Below are positions 17,621 through 26,516 of a stretch of 64,000 nucleotides of DNA, one piece after another. Source of the DNA: Pseudoselenomonas ruminantium (GTDB lineage Bacteria; Bacillota; Negativicutes; Selenomonadales; Selenomonadaceae); NCBI RefSeq assembly GCF_900113715.1, contig NZ_FOQK01000009.1, positions 1 through 64,000 on the forward strand. Direction: 5' to 3'. Made by a program: the position numbers and the translations under genes. Within the stretch, counting starts at the first letter, position 1; each line of letters opens with the position of its first letter. The notes below the pieces were generated by a model. It did not search any database. It was not told the DNA's origin and was given only the letters and a program-made list of their open reading frames with translations.

Positions 17621-18421
17621 TTGACCGGTCAGAAACAGGCGCTGGTTCTGGCCAGCTTTGGCGTCAGCGATGCAGCTGCGCGTGCCGCCAGCCTTGATGC
17701 AGCGGCAGCGCTTTTGCAGCAGGAATTTCCCGCTTGGCAGGTATATCAGGCGTACACGTCGAATTTTATCCGCAAGCGTCTTGTGGCTGCGGGCGTGCAG
17801 GCCTTCAGCCTGCCGGAGCTGCTGACGCAGCTGGCAGATGCTGGCTTTGCGCGAGTGCTGGTACAGCCGTCTCACCTGACGCCTGGCGAGGAGTTTGACC
17901 ACAAGGTCTGCGCGGCCGCCGATGAGGCAGCTGCGCTGTTTCCTGCGGGGCTTGCCGTCGGCCAGCCTGTGTTCGCAGAACCGGCGGACTATGGGCGCGT
18001 GCTGGATGCTGTCCTGCCGGCGCTGGGCCTTATGCCTGGGGAAGAGCTCGTGCTGTTCGGGCATGGCTCGCCGCACCGGCACAATCCGGTTTATGAGCGT
18101 CTGCAGCAGGTGGCAGATGACCGCCAGCTGCCGGTGCATGTCGGCGTGCTGGAGCCGATGGATACGCCGAACCTGGCGATGGTCAGGGAGCGCCTGCGGC
18201 AGCGCGGCAGCAGGAAGCTGCTGCTGGCCCCGCTGCTCCTCTCCGGCGGCAGCCATGTCACGCGTGATATGGCCGGCAGCAATCCGGACTCCTGGCAAAG
18301 CCAGCTCGTGGCAGCAGGCTTTGCGGTGCGGACGGATATGCGCGGCCTGGGTGAGCATCCAGCCTTCCGGGCACTCTATGCCCAGAAGGTGCGCCAGGCG
18401 CTGGCAGCAGCCAAATGGTAA
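17621..18421 (+). CDS. cbiK: Anaerobic sirohydrochlorin cobaltochelatase
   Basis: Inserts cobalt into sirohydrochlorin (or factor II) at the start of anaerobic cobalamin synthesis. The 266-aa length and the N-terminus LVLASFGVSDAAAR fit CbiK. Likely metal/substrate histidines are H148 in LFGHGSPHRHNP and H212 in LSGGSHVTRDMAG, in the usual positions. The TTG at 17621 is only 2 nt after the glmM stop, so it is probably co-transcribed with glmM. No signal peptide is seen. The cobalamin riboswitch genes lie 2 kb downstream. Confidence 0.88.
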   Translation: MTGQKQALVLASFGVSDAAARAASLDAAAALLQQEFPAWQVYQAYTSNFIRKRLVAAGVQAFSLPELLTQLADAGFARVLVQPSHLTPGEEFDHKVCAAADEAAALFPAGLAVGQPVFAEPADYGRVLDAVLPALGLMPGEELVLFGHGSPHRHNPVYERLQQVADDRQLPVHVGVLEPMDTPNLAMVRERLRQRGSRKLLLAPLLLSGGSHVTRDMAGSNPDSWQSQLVAAGFAVRTDMRGLGEHPAFRALYAQKVRQALAAAKW

Positions 18422-18427
18422 AAGATA

Positions 18428-18501
18428 AGAGGAATTTTCGGATAACTTTCGGCTATCATATGAATTCGATATAAATATTTTTATTTTTTGAAAATTCCTC
18501 T
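18428..18501. repeat. Perfect 12-bp inverted repeat, 50-bp loop
   Basis: AGAGGAATTTTC (18428-18439) and GAAAATTCCTCT (18490-18501) are exact complements, lying between the cbiK stop and oadG. No T-run follows; a TATAAT starts at 18501. It may be a weak terminator, an operator or a leader stem. Confidence 0.5.
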
Positions 18502-18566
18502 ATAATATAAATTAACCAACAGCCCCCAATATAGGCATTATCGTTTAATTTGAATGAGGTGAGTGT

Positions 18567-18935
18567 ATGTCACATCCAGTAACAACGAATCCTTTGATCA
18601 TCATGCTGATCAACATGACGGTCGTATTCCTGGTTCTGACGGTTTTGGGTCTTGTCATCAATCTGATCCACATCATCGATCCGACGAAACCGAAACAGGA
18701 AAAGCAGGAAGAGGCCGCACCAGCACCGGCAGAAGCAGCTGCTGCGCCTGTGGAAAGCGCGCCGGCAGCCGGGACGGCAGCTGCCGAGGAGGGGATTTCC
18801 CCGGAGATCGTCGCCGTCATCGCTGCAGCGATTGCCAGCTATGGCTATGGCATGGAGCAGGTTCGTGCGATTCGCCCGTTGCCGCGTGATGCTTGGAAAA
18901 ATTCCGGCCGTGCACAGATGGCAAACCGGGGCTAA
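18567..18935 (+). CDS. oadG: Sodium-pump decarboxylase, gamma subunit
   Basis: A small membrane subunit of Na+-translocating oxaloacetate, methylmalonyl-CoA or glutaconyl-CoA decarboxylases. The 122-aa protein has one membrane helix (about 11-33, IIMLINMTVVFLVLTVLGLV), an Ala/Pro/Glu-rich linker (45-78), and the C-terminal segment ISPEIVAVIAAAIASYGY typical of OadG. GAGGTGAG precedes the ATG. It is followed 21 bp later by the beta subunit. No carboxyltransferase alpha subunit and no separate biotin-carrier gene is adjacent. Confidence 0.88.
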   Translation: MSHPVTTNPLIIMLINMTVVFLVLTVLGLVINLIHIIDPTKPKQEKQEEAAPAPAEAAAAPVESAPAAGTAAAEEGISPEIVAVIAAAIASYGYGMEQVRAIRPLPRDAWKNSGRAQMANRG

Positions 18936-18956
18936 GGCAGGGAAGGAGGAAATATT

Positions 18957-20087
18957 ATGGAACTTTTGAATGCATTTGCCGTTTCCCTGCAGTCGGTTTG
19001 GGCTGACAGCGGTTTTTCGGCATTCACCATGGGCAATGGCATCATGATCCTCGTGGGTCTGTTGCTGCTCTATATGGCCATTGTCAAGGAGTTTGAGCCG
19101 CTGCTCCTGGGGCCGATCGCCTTCGGCTGCGTGCTGGCAAACTTCCCGCGCACGGGCTTCTTTACGGAGCCGGGCCTTATGCAGGCTATCCACTATGGTA
19201 TCGCCAATGAGATTTTCCCGCCGCTGATCTTCCTGGGCATCGGTGCGATGACGGACTTCGGCCCGCTGCTCGCCCGTCCGGTTACGCTGCTCCTGGGGGC
19301 AGCTGCACAGATCGGTGTCTTCGTCGCCCTCGTCGGCGCAATGCTCCTGGGCTTCAACGTACAGGAAGCTGGCGCTATCGGCATCATCGGTGGTGCTGAT
19401 GGCCCGACGGCTATCTATCTTTCCATCCAGATGGCACCGCACCTCCTGGGCGCGATTGCCGTAGCCGCTTACTCCTACATGTCGCTGGTTCCGCTGATCC
19501 AGCCGCCGATCATGAAGCTCCTCACGACGCAGAAAGAGCGTGAGGTGGCCATGGAGCAGCTGCGCCCGGTCACGAAGTTCGAGCGTGTCTGCTTCCCAAT
19601 CGTTGCTGCAATCGTCATCAGCCTGCTGCTGCCGCCAATCGCGTCGCTGCTTGGCTGCCTGATGCTCGGCAACCTGTTCCGTGAGTCCGGCGTCATGGAC
19701 CGCCTCTCGGATACGGCCCAGAATTCGCTCTGCAACATCGTTACGATTTTCCTCGCAACGGGTACTGGTATGACGATGAATGCCGATGACTTCCTCGTTC
19801 CACAGACGCTCATGATCATCGGCCTTGGCCTTGTGGCTTTCATCGCTGGTACGGCTGGCGGTGTCCTGTTCGGCAAGATCATGTGCCGTGTGTCCGGCTG
19901 GAAGATCAACCCGCTGATCGGCTCGGCTGGTGTATCGGCAGTGCCGATGGCAGCACGCGTCAGCCAGGTGGTTGGCATGAAGGCAAAACCGGGCAACTAC
20001 CTGCTCATGCATGCCATGGGCCCGAACGTTGCTGGCGTCATCGGTACGGCAGTAGCTGCTGGTACGATGCTGGCTATGCTCAAATAA
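18957..20087 (+). CDS. oadB: Sodium-pump decarboxylase, beta subunit
   Basis: The integral membrane subunit that decarboxylates carboxybiotin and exports Na+. The 376-aa protein has about nine to eleven helices and the family motif [15 protein letters not shown] with the essential aspartate. It also shows [17 protein letters not shown] and [22 protein letters not shown] precedes the ATG. The beta subunits of the oxaloacetate, methylmalonyl-CoA and glutaconyl-CoA enzymes look alike, so the substrate is undecided; mmdB or gcdB are alternatives. A strong terminator follows. Confidence 0.9.
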   Translation: MELLNAFAVSLQSVWADSGFSAFTMGNGIMILVGLLLLYMAIVKEFEPLLLGPIAFGCVLANFPRTGFFTEPGLMQAIHYGIANEIFPPLIFLGIGAMTDFGPLLARPVTLLLGAAAQIGVFVALVGAMLLGFNVQEAGAIGIIGGADGPTAIYLSIQMAPHLLGAIAVAAYSYMSLVPLIQPPIMKLLTTQKEREVAMEQLRPVTKFERVCFPIVAAIVISLLLPPIASLLGCLMLGNLFRESGVMDRLSDTAQNSLCNIVTIFLATGTGMTMNADDFLVPQTLMIIGLGLVAFIAGTAGGVLFGKIMCRVSGWKINPLIGSAGVSAVPMAARVSQVVGMKAKPGNYLLMHAMGPNVAGVIGTAVAAGTMLAMLK

Positions 20088-20103
20088 GTTCATAGAATAG
20101 GTA

Positions 20104-20140
20104 AGCCCGCTGATTCAAGATATGAGTCAGCGGGCTTTTG
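20104..20140 (+). terminator. Intrinsic terminator of oadGB
   Basis: AGCCCGCTGA and TCAGCGGGCT form a 10-bp GC-rich stem followed by TTTT. Confidence 0.9.
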
Positions 20141-20264
20141 CTTTACCGAATTGCAGGTTTCTGCGTTCTTTCTGATTTCTGCGCTTACGGACACTCTGCA
20201 ATTTGAACATAAAGGTGCCAGTGCTGTCGATTGACAGGCCGTATGCATCGGTGTAAAATTTGTA

Positions 20265-20418
20265 AATGGACGGGTGCCGTGAGGCTTAATAGAGAAACCG
20301 GTGCGATGCCGGTACGGTCACGCCACTGTAATGCGGAGAATCTCATAATATGTCACTGGCAGTTTGCTGGGAAGGCTTGAGGTTTGATGAGGCAGAGTCA
20401 GGAGAACTGCCAGTCTGA
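20265..20418 (+). ncRNA. Cobalamin riboswitch aptamer
   Basis: The segment closely follows the btuB-type cobalamin aptamer. The order is CCGTGAGGCTTAATAG, a GAAACCGGTGCGATGCCGGT hairpin, ACGCCACTGTAATGCGG, a variable arm, TGGGAAGGC, and the B12-box-like end GAGTCAGGAGAACTGCC. It sits upstream of cbiL and the btuFCD-type genes and is followed by a terminator, so high cobalamin should stop transcription. Confidence 0.92.
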
Positions 20419-20458
20419 AAATCACCGTGAAAGTGCAGGCTTTCGCACCTACGAACGA

Positions 20459-20516
20459 TGGGGAGGGGATTCGGCGTATAGTGGAGTCCCTTCTCTGCGT
20501 GGAGAAGGCTTTTTTT
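20459..20516 (+). terminator. Riboswitch expression platform: terminator with competing antiterminator
   Basis: CCTTCTC (20489-20495) and GAGAAGG (20502-20508) form a terminator stem followed by a run of T. GAGGGGA (20463-20469) can instead pair with TCCCTTC (20487-20493, one G-T pair), which would break the terminator. The switch logic is inferred from this pairing only. Confidence 0.7.
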
Positions 20517-20555
20517 ATGGTGTAAACCAAGTAGCAGGTGGAGGTTATCAGAAGT

Positions 20556-21257
20556 ATGAGCGGAATTTTTTATGGTATTGGTGTGGGCCCTGGCGATCCG
20601 GAGCTCTTGACAATCAAGGCAATCCGTGCCATCGAGAAGGTTGATGTGCTGATTGCGCCGAAGACAGAGAAGAAGGATGGCAGTGTGGCGCTTTCGATTG
20701 CCAAACCATATCTGAAGAAGGATATCGAGATTGTCTATCAGGTATTCCCGATGATCAAAGGGTTTGCCGAAAACAATACCGATGCCTGGGAGTCGAATAA
20801 GAAGGAAATCCTGGCGCTTTTGAAGGCGGGCAAGAATGTGGCTTTCCTGACGCTCGGCGATCCGATGTTTTATAGCACATACATCTATGTTTACCGCTTG
20901 CTGGAGCATGAAGATATCGAAATCCAGACAATCCCGGGCATTCCGGCATTTGCGGCAATCGGCAGCCAGATGGGGTATCCGATCGTCGAGGGCGATGATG
21001 TGCTTAGCATCGTGCCGGCAACAGCTTCGCCGGAGAAGGTCGAAAAAGCTGTACAGTCGGCCGATAATGTCGTGCTCATGAAGGTGTACAAGAATTTTGC
21101 TGAAATCACGGATATGCTGGGCCGTAACGATATGGCCAAGCAGGATGTGCTCGTAAGCCGCGCTGGTTTGCCCGATGAACGCATCATCGAGGACATCGAG
21201 GCACATAAAGAGGAAAAACTGAATTACTTATCGACTATCCTGACGCGGAAAAACTAA
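20556..21257 (+). CDS. cbiL: Cobalt-factor II / precorrin-2 C20-methyltransferase
   Basis: A SAM-dependent methyltransferase of corrin ring synthesis. The 233-aa protein has the family start GIFYGIGVGPGDPELLT, the central FLTLGDPMFYSTYIY (GDP motif) and TIPGIPAFAAIGSQMG. The ATG at 20556 follows GGAGG by 11 nt; an upstream in-frame start lacks a ribosome site and precedes the conserved N-terminus. CbiK in the same window favours the cobalt-early (anaerobic) route, so cbiL is preferred over cobI. It is the first gene behind the riboswitch and probably in one operon with the importer. Confidence 0.9.
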   Translation: MSGIFYGIGVGPGDPELLTIKAIRAIEKVDVLIAPKTEKKDGSVALSIAKPYLKKDIEIVYQVFPMIKGFAENNTDAWESNKKEILALLKAGKNVAFLTLGDPMFYSTYIYVYRLLEHEDIEIQTIPGIPAFAAIGSQMGYPIVEGDDVLSIVPATASPEKVEKAVQSADNVVLMKVYKNFAEITDMLGRNDMAKQDVLVSRAGLPDERIIEDIEAHKEEKLNYLSTILTRKN

Positions 21258-21294
21258 GCGGGATGGTTGATATATAGAAGGGAAGTTTTCTATC

Positions 21295-22248
21295 ATGAAA
21301 AAAATCCTGTTCTTGCTTATGGCGGCACTAGTTATGCTGGCAGCGGGCTGTGGCCCGCAGCCTGCTGCCACGGACGGCAGTTCCGCCAAGGCGTATGCGG
21401 TCATTACCGATGATTTGGGCCGCGAGGTCGTGCTTCCCCAAAAGCCGAAGCGTATTGTCGTGACCTCAGCATCGTTTTTGGAGCCATTGGAGGCCGTCGA
21501 TGGCGCAGCATTGGTTGTCGGCCGTCCGGATTCCAAGACCAAGATGCCGGATTACGCCAAGGAGCTCACCAGCGTCGGTAAGGTCTATCAGATTGATGCC
21601 GAGAAAGTGCTGGCCTGTGAGCCGGATCTTGTCATTGTCAATAAGGGTATGAACGAGAAGCTCGTCGATGCGCTGGAGAGCAATGGCATCCGTACTTTGG
21701 TGCTCGATATGAAGAGCTATGAGGATGTCAAGCGCGAGGTCGGCATCCTGGCGCAGGTGACGGGCGCCAAGGACAAAGGCGATAAGCTGATCGCTGACAT
21801 GGATGCGAAAATCCAGTCGGTCAAGGATAAGATTCCGCAGGACAAGCGCCGCGTATCCGTCATCCATAGCACAAGCCAGGGCCTTACGGTACAGCTTGAG
21901 GGCAGCATTGCCGGATCAGTGGCGAAGATGCTGGGCTGGGAGAATGTAGCAAGTGGCACGGCACCGCTGGAGAAGAATCCCGATGCAGCGCCGTATAGTC
22001 TGGAAAATCTCGTCGCGCAGAATCCGGAGCTCATCTTTGTCACAAGCATGGGCAAGCTGGATGCCATCAAGAGCGAGATGGATGCAACGATGAAGGGCAG
22101 CCCTGCCTGGCAGTCGGTCGCGGCTGTACGTGAGGGGCGTGTCTACTATTTGCCGCAGGATCTTTTCCTGTTGAGCCCCGGCATCCATTATCCGGAGGCC
22201 GTCGAGGCGATGGCCAGATGCGTTTATCCTGAGGTGTTTGCCAAATGA
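21295..22248 (+). CDS. btuF: ABC transporter substrate-binding lipoprotein, cobalamin type
   Basis: A class III (helical-backbone) binding protein. The signal peptide ends in the lipobox LAAGC (lipid-anchored Cys19). The mature protein has the usual start DDLGREVVLPQKPKRIVV, then VGRPDS, and a long connecting helix near 165-190. The length of 317 aa is normal. It is in one operon with a FecCD-type permease and an ATPase. Cobalamin or a corrinoid is inferred from the riboswitch and cbiL; iron-siderophore or heme proteins look similar. Confidence 0.87.
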   Translation: MKKILFLLMAALVMLAAGCGPQPAATDGSSAKAYAVITDDLGREVVLPQKPKRIVVTSASFLEPLEAVDGAALVVGRPDSKTKMPDYAKELTSVGKVYQIDAEKVLACEPDLVIVNKGMNEKLVDALESNGIRTLVLDMKSYEDVKREVGILAQVTGAKDKGDKLIADMDAKIQSVKDKIPQDKRRVSVIHSTSQGLTVQLEGSIAGSVAKMLGWENVASGTAPLEKNPDAAPYSLENLVAQNPELIFVTSMGKLDAIKSEMDATMKGSPAWQSVAAVREGRVYYLPQDLFLLSPGIHYPEAVEAMARCVYPEVFAK

Positions 22249-23249
22249 AAAAAATGCCGGCTGAATCGGACCGTCTGGTAAAGCGGCGGATATCACTATT
22301 AGTGGTATTTGCCGTTTTGGCATGTCTGGGCGGCATCATCAGCATAATGAAAGGTTCCGTTCCCATTCCATTGGCAGAGATTGCCGCTGCGCTTTTAGGG
22401 GACAGTGCTGGCACCCATCAGCAGATCCTGATGAATATCCGGTTGCCACGCACTATCGTCGCGGCTTTTGTCGGCATCAATCTGTCGCTGTCGGGAGCTA
22501 TCTTGCAGGCCATCATGAAAAATCCGCTGGCTGATCCGCATATCATCGGCATATCATCGGGGGCAGGGCTGGCGGGCATTGTCATCATGCTCGCACTGCC
22601 GGAACACAGCTGGCTTATCATGCCAGTGGCGTTTGCCGGAGCGATGGGAGCAGCGATGCTCATTTATCTGCTGGCCTGGAAGAACGGTATCCGGCCAATC
22701 CGCATCATCCTGGCGGGTGTCGCTGTGTCAGCCTTTTTCGGCGCAGGGATTTCGGCGATGATGATTTTTTACAGTGACAGGGTCCATAGTGCGCTGATGT
22801 GGATGGTCGGCGGACTGTCGGCGCGCAGCTGGCCGCATGTCGAGCTGCTTTGGCCCTATACGCTGGCCGGGCTGGTGCTGGCGCTGGTACTCGCGCGGCA
22901 GCTCAATATTCTCCAGCTCGGGGATGAGCTGGCCCGCGGTCTTGGCCTGTCCGTGGAACGGACGCGGCTTTTGGCGACGGCGGTCGCGGCATTGCTCGCG
23001 GCAAGTGCCGTGTCAGTGGTCGGTCTATTGGGATTTGTCGGCCTTATTGTCCCCCATGCTGCGCGGCTGCTGGTGGGCTCGGACTATCGCTTCCTGCTGC
23101 CGGCAGCTGCTCTTTTAGGCGCAGCGGTCGTGATGTTTAGCGATACGTTTGCGCGCACGGCCTTTGCACCGGTAGAGCTGCCTGTTGGTATCATCATGGC
23201 AGTGCTCGGCGCGCCGTTCTTCCTGTTCCTGCTCAGAAGGGAGCTTTGA
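22245..23249 (+). CDS. btuC: ABC transporter permease, BtuC/FecCD family
   Basis: A membrane subunit with about ten helices over 334 aa. Family motifs are RLPRTIVAAFVGINLSLSGA, QAIMKNPLADPHIIGISSGA, and GFVGLIVPHAARLLVGSDYR, which contacts the ATPase. The ATG overlaps the btuF stop by 4 nt. It is followed immediately by the ATPase gene. The likely substrate is cobalamin or cobinamide, by context. Confidence 0.92.
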   Translation: MKKMPAESDRLVKRRISLLVVFAVLACLGGIISIMKGSVPIPLAEIAAALLGDSAGTHQQILMNIRLPRTIVAAFVGINLSLSGAILQAIMKNPLADPHIIGISSGAGLAGIVIMLALPEHSWLIMPVAFAGAMGAAMLIYLLAWKNGIRPIRIILAGVAVSAFFGAGISAMMIFYSDRVHSALMWMVGGLSARSWPHVELLWPYTLAGLVLALVLARQLNILQLGDELARGLGLSVERTRLLATAVAALLAASAVSVVGLLGFVGLIVPHAARLLVGSDYRFLLPAAALLGAAVVMFSDTFARTAFAPVELPVGIIMAVLGAPFFLFLLRREL

Positions 23250-23250
23250 T

Positions 23251-24036
23251 ATGACACTTTCCATCAACAATCTGAGCGTCAGGATTGCGCATAAGGACAT
23301 CCTGCATGATTTATCGATTGACTTTGCGGCAGGAAAGCGCACGGCAATCATCGGACCGAATGGGGCGGGCAAGTCGACGCTGCTGAAGACGGCGGCGGGA
23401 CTGCGCACGGACTATACGGGCAGCGTCCAGCTCGATGCGGTGGATATCCGCAGGCTTTCACGGCGGGATATCGCGCGCAGGCTGGCCATCCTGCCGCAAG
23501 GCGCGACGGCACCGCCTGATACGACCGTGCAGCAGCTGGTAGACTATGGGCGCTTTCCGTATCGCAGCTGGTTTCGTGCCAGCGATGCCAAGGCAGATCG
23601 CGAGGCGGTCGAGTGGGCGATGGCAGTCACGCATACGGAGCAATTCGCGGCGCGTCAGGTACAGACGTTATCGGGCGGTGAGCGGCAGCGGGCGTTTCTG
23701 GCGATGGCGCTTGCCCAGCAGCCAGAGATCCTGCTGCTTGACGAGCCAACGACGTATCTCGATATTGCCCATCAGCTGGAGGTCATGGACATAGTCGCTA
23801 AAATCAATCGCGATTATGGCATGACTGTCATCATGGTGCTGCACGATATCAACCACGCGCTCCAGTATGCTGATGAGATTGCCGTATTGACCGGTCATCA
23901 CATAGCAGCGCAGGGGCGGCCACAGGACATCCTGACCGTGGACATGCTGGCTGAAGTCTTCCATGTGAAGGCCGATGTTTTCGTGAATAGTCAGGGAGCG
24001 GCGGTGTTATCGCCGGTGGGCCTGGTGAGAGATTGA
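23251..24036 (+). CDS. btuD: ABC transporter ATPase, BtuD/FecE family
   Basis: Powers the importer. The 261-aa protein has Walker A GPNGAGKST (about 33-41), Q-loop LPQGATAPPD, signature LSGGERQRAF, Walker B LLLDEPTTYLD and H-loop VLHDIN. The ATG at 23251 directly follows the permease stop and has GGGAG upstream; a longer frame from 23185 lies inside btuC and was rejected. A terminator follows the gene. Confidence 0.93.
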   Translation: MTLSINNLSVRIAHKDILHDLSIDFAAGKRTAIIGPNGAGKSTLLKTAAGLRTDYTGSVQLDAVDIRRLSRRDIARRLAILPQGATAPPDTTVQQLVDYGRFPYRSWFRASDAKADREAVEWAMAVTHTEQFAARQVQTLSGGERQRAFLAMALAQQPEILLLDEPTTYLDIAHQLEVMDIVAKINRDYGMTVIMVLHDINHALQYADEIAVLTGHHIAAQGRPQDILTVDMLAEVFHVKADVFVNSQGAAVLSPVGLVRD

Positions 24037-24071
24037 CGGCCTGTGCCATATATATAGAAGCGAATAATCGG

Positions 24072-24120
24072 ATCCCCGCTGTTTTGTGCGTGTTTGCGCC
24101 CAGAACAGCGGGGATTTTGT
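24072..24120 (+). terminator. Intrinsic terminator of the cbiL-btuFCD operon
   Basis: ATCCCCGCTGTT (24072-24083) and AACAGCGGGGAT (24104-24115) form a 12-bp stem followed by TTTTGT. Confidence 0.88.
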
Positions 24121-24179
24121 ATTGATGAGAATTTAATGAAAAGAAAATGAAAAAATGTCTCAAATATAAATGATAATCC

Positions 24180-24209
24180 TTGACAATTGAAGATGATATG
24201 AGTTATCAT
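24180..24209 (+). promoter_or_regulatory. feo promoter with a Fur-box-like palindrome
   Basis: TTGACA (24180-24185) and TATCAT (24204-24209) are spaced 18 bp. The -10 region is part of the palindrome ATGATAtgagtTATCAT, and GATAAT and ATATCATTATC half-sites flank it. This resembles Fur sites, fitting iron-repressed feo genes. Binding is inferred. Confidence 0.55.
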
Positions 24210-24284
24210 ACTCAAAGATAAACAATATCATTATCAGCAAGGCCAATATGCCTGGCTGTGGAAGTTTATGGGGAGGTTTTTGAT

Positions 24285-24509
24285 TTGACTTTGAAAGATG
24301 GCAAAACTGGCATGACGCTGAAAATCCAGCAGATTGGCGACAGTGAGCTGAAGGAACGCCTTATGACCATGGGGCTCACGCCGGGAACCAAGGTAAAGGT
24401 CCTGCGTTCGGCACCGCTGGGCGATCCCATCGCGATTGGTGTCCGCTCCTACAATCTGGCACTTCGCCGCGCGGATGCGGAGAAGGTTACGGTAGAGCAG
24501 GTCGGCTGA
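24285..24509 (+). CDS. feoA: Ferrous iron transport protein A
   Basis: A small SH3-like cytoplasmic partner of FeoB. The 74-aa protein shows QQIGDSELKERLMTMGLTPG and VLRSAPLGDPIAIGVRSYNLALRR, the standard FeoA pattern. The TTG at 24285 was chosen because GGGGAGG (24270-24276) sits 8 nt upstream and the size is then typical. feoB follows 58 bp later; the gap holds nested TTGAC/GTCAA palindromes. Confidence 0.92.
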   Translation: MTLKDGKTGMTLKIQQIGDSELKERLMTMGLTPGTKVKVLRSAPLGDPIAIGVRSYNLALRRADAEKVTVEQVG

Positions 24510-24567
24510 GTTTGACCCGTCAATTGACCAGTCAAATAGGAAGTTCAAAGGAGACGATTGATACAAA

Positions 24568-26463
24568 ATGGCAACATTAGCAGTAGCACTGACCGGTAAC
24601 CCGAATACCGGTAAATCGACGATATTCAATGAGCTCACAGGTGCCCGCCAGAAAATCGGTAACTGGCCGGGCGTCACGGTCGACAAGAAGGTTGGTTACA
24701 CCCGCCACAATGACCGTGCGATTTCCATCGTTGACCTGCCGGGAACGTACAGCGTCAACGCACGCTCCCCGGAGGAGAAAATCGTCATCGATTATCTCAC
24801 GACCAATAAACTTGACCTCGTCATGGACGTTGTCGACAGCTCGAACATCGAGCGTAATCTGTTCCTGACGGTACAGCTGCTCGAAAAAGGCATTTCTCTC
24901 CTGATTGACCTCAATATGCAGGATGATGCGGAGCGCCGCGGCATCAAGATCGACTGCCGCAAGCTCGAGGATGCTCTGGGAATGCCGGTCGTCCAGACTG
25001 TTGGCCGCAGCAGCAAGAGCACGAAAAAGCTGCTCGATGTATTCACGTCGACGGTCATGGCAAACTATGAGCCGAGCCAGCTCGTCAAAGATCATATCCT
25101 CAAGGTGCAGGAAATCGAGGCCAGCAACAAGACGGCTGATGCCAAGCAGGAAGCAATCATCGAAGCGCGTTATGCTTTGATCGATCAGGTCATGGCGGAG
25201 GCAGTCACGGTCAAGAACATGGGCGCCACGTTCTCGGAGAAGGTTGATCGCGTCCTGGCCAATGGCGTTCTGGCTTTACCACTCTTTTTAGCTATCATGT
25301 ATGCTGTTTTCCAGATTACTTTTGAGTGGATTGGCCAGCCGATTGCTGATGGTCTTGACTCGCTGATCAATGAGGATTTCCTCGAATTTGCAACGGACAC
25401 GCTGACGGATGCCGGTGTTGCTGAGTGGATGGTATCGCTGATCTGCGATGGCATCATCGGTGGTGTTGGCGCCGTGCTGACCTTCGTACCGCTGATCTTC
25501 GTGCTGTTCTTCTGCCTGTCGTTCCTCGATGGTACGGGCTATATGGCGCGTATCGCCTTCATCATGGACCCGATCATGCGCCGCTGCGGCCTTACGGGCA
25601 AAGGCATCATGCCGCTGATGATGGGCTTTGGCTGCGGTGTTCCGGCAGTCATGGGTGCTAGAGCACTCGATTCGGAGAAAGACCGCATGGTTTCGATTCT
25701 CGTTACGCCGTTCTTGACTTGCGGCGCCAAGCTGCCAATCATGGCACTGTTTGCGGCGATGTTCTTCCCTGATAATGCGGCTAATATCGTTTTCTCCATG
25801 TACATCATCGGTGTGGTCATGGCAATCGTAGCGGCCAAGGGCCTTGGCTCCACGTTGTTCAAGGATAAGGGCTCGACGTTCCTGTTGGAGCTTCCGCCGT
25901 ACCGTATGCCGGATATGAAATCTGTACTGCTTGAGACCTGGGATAAAGGTAAAGGGTATCTCGTAAAAGCTGGTACGATTATCTTTGCTGCTTCGGTCCT
26001 GCTCTGGGTTATGTCGAACTACAACTTCGAGGGCCCGTGCGAGATCGACGAGTCGATTCTTGCTACGCTGGGCGGCTGGATGTCGACGCTGTTCGTATTC
26101 CATGGCTTTGATACCTGGGAGTCTGGTGCAGCCCTTCTGTCGGGCATCATGGCTAAAGAGACCGTTGTCGCAACCATCGGTGTCCTCTATGGCGCTGCCG
26201 ATGTATCGACGGAGGCAGCTGATGCTGTTGAGTCGGCTGGCACGATGCTCGATACGGGCATGGCTACGAGCTTCACGGCTTTGTCGGCTTTTGCCTTCAT
26301 GATTTTCTCCCAGCTCTATACGCCGTGTGTCACGGCTCTTGGTACGATCAAGAAAGAGGCTGGCGGCTGGAAATGGATGGCATTCTCGGCTGTCTATATG
26401 TTCGTGATTGCCTGGGCTGTATCGCTCGTGGTTTACCAGGGCGGCCGTCTGCTGGGCTTTTGA
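24568..26463 (+). CDS. feoB: Ferrous iron transporter FeoB
   Basis: Membrane Fe2+ importer with an N-terminal GTPase domain. G1 is GNPNTGKST (about 10-18), G3 is DLPG in SIVDLPGTYS, and G4 is the variant NMQD. A helical spacer (about 165-215) precedes the membrane part with two Gate motifs, MPLMMGFGCGVPAVMGAR and SGIMAKETVVATIG. The 631-aa length is at the short end of the family. AAGGAG precedes the ATG. It lies between feoA and a small Cys-rich gene. Confidence 0.95.
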   Translation: MATLAVALTGNPNTGKSTIFNELTGARQKIGNWPGVTVDKKVGYTRHNDRAISIVDLPGTYSVNARSPEEKIVIDYLTTNKLDLVMDVVDSSNIERNLFLTVQLLEKGISLLIDLNMQDDAERRGIKIDCRKLEDALGMPVVQTVGRSSKSTKKLLDVFTSTVMANYEPSQLVKDHILKVQEIEASNKTADAKQEAIIEARYALIDQVMAEAVTVKNMGATFSEKVDRVLANGVLALPLFLAIMYAVFQITFEWIGQPIADGLDSLINEDFLEFATDTLTDAGVAEWMVSLICDGIIGGVGAVLTFVPLIFVLFFCLSFLDGTGYMARIAFIMDPIMRRCGLTGKGIMPLMMGFGCGVPAVMGARALDSEKDRMVSILVTPFLTCGAKLPIMALFAAMFFPDNAANIVFSMYIIGVVMAIVAAKGLGSTLFKDKGSTFLLELPPYRMPDMKSVLLETWDKGKGYLVKAGTIIFAASVLLWVMSNYNFEGPCEIDESILATLGGWMSTLFVFHGFDTWESGAALLSGIMAKETVVATIGVLYGAADVSTEAADAVESAGTMLDTGMATSFTALSAFAFMIFSQLYTPCVTALGTIKKEAGGWKWMAFSAVYMFVIAWAVSLVVYQGGRLLGF

Positions 26464-26516
26464 TGGATAACTACTCCATATAACAGGTACCGGAATTTCG
26501 ACTAGGAGGGATAGAT

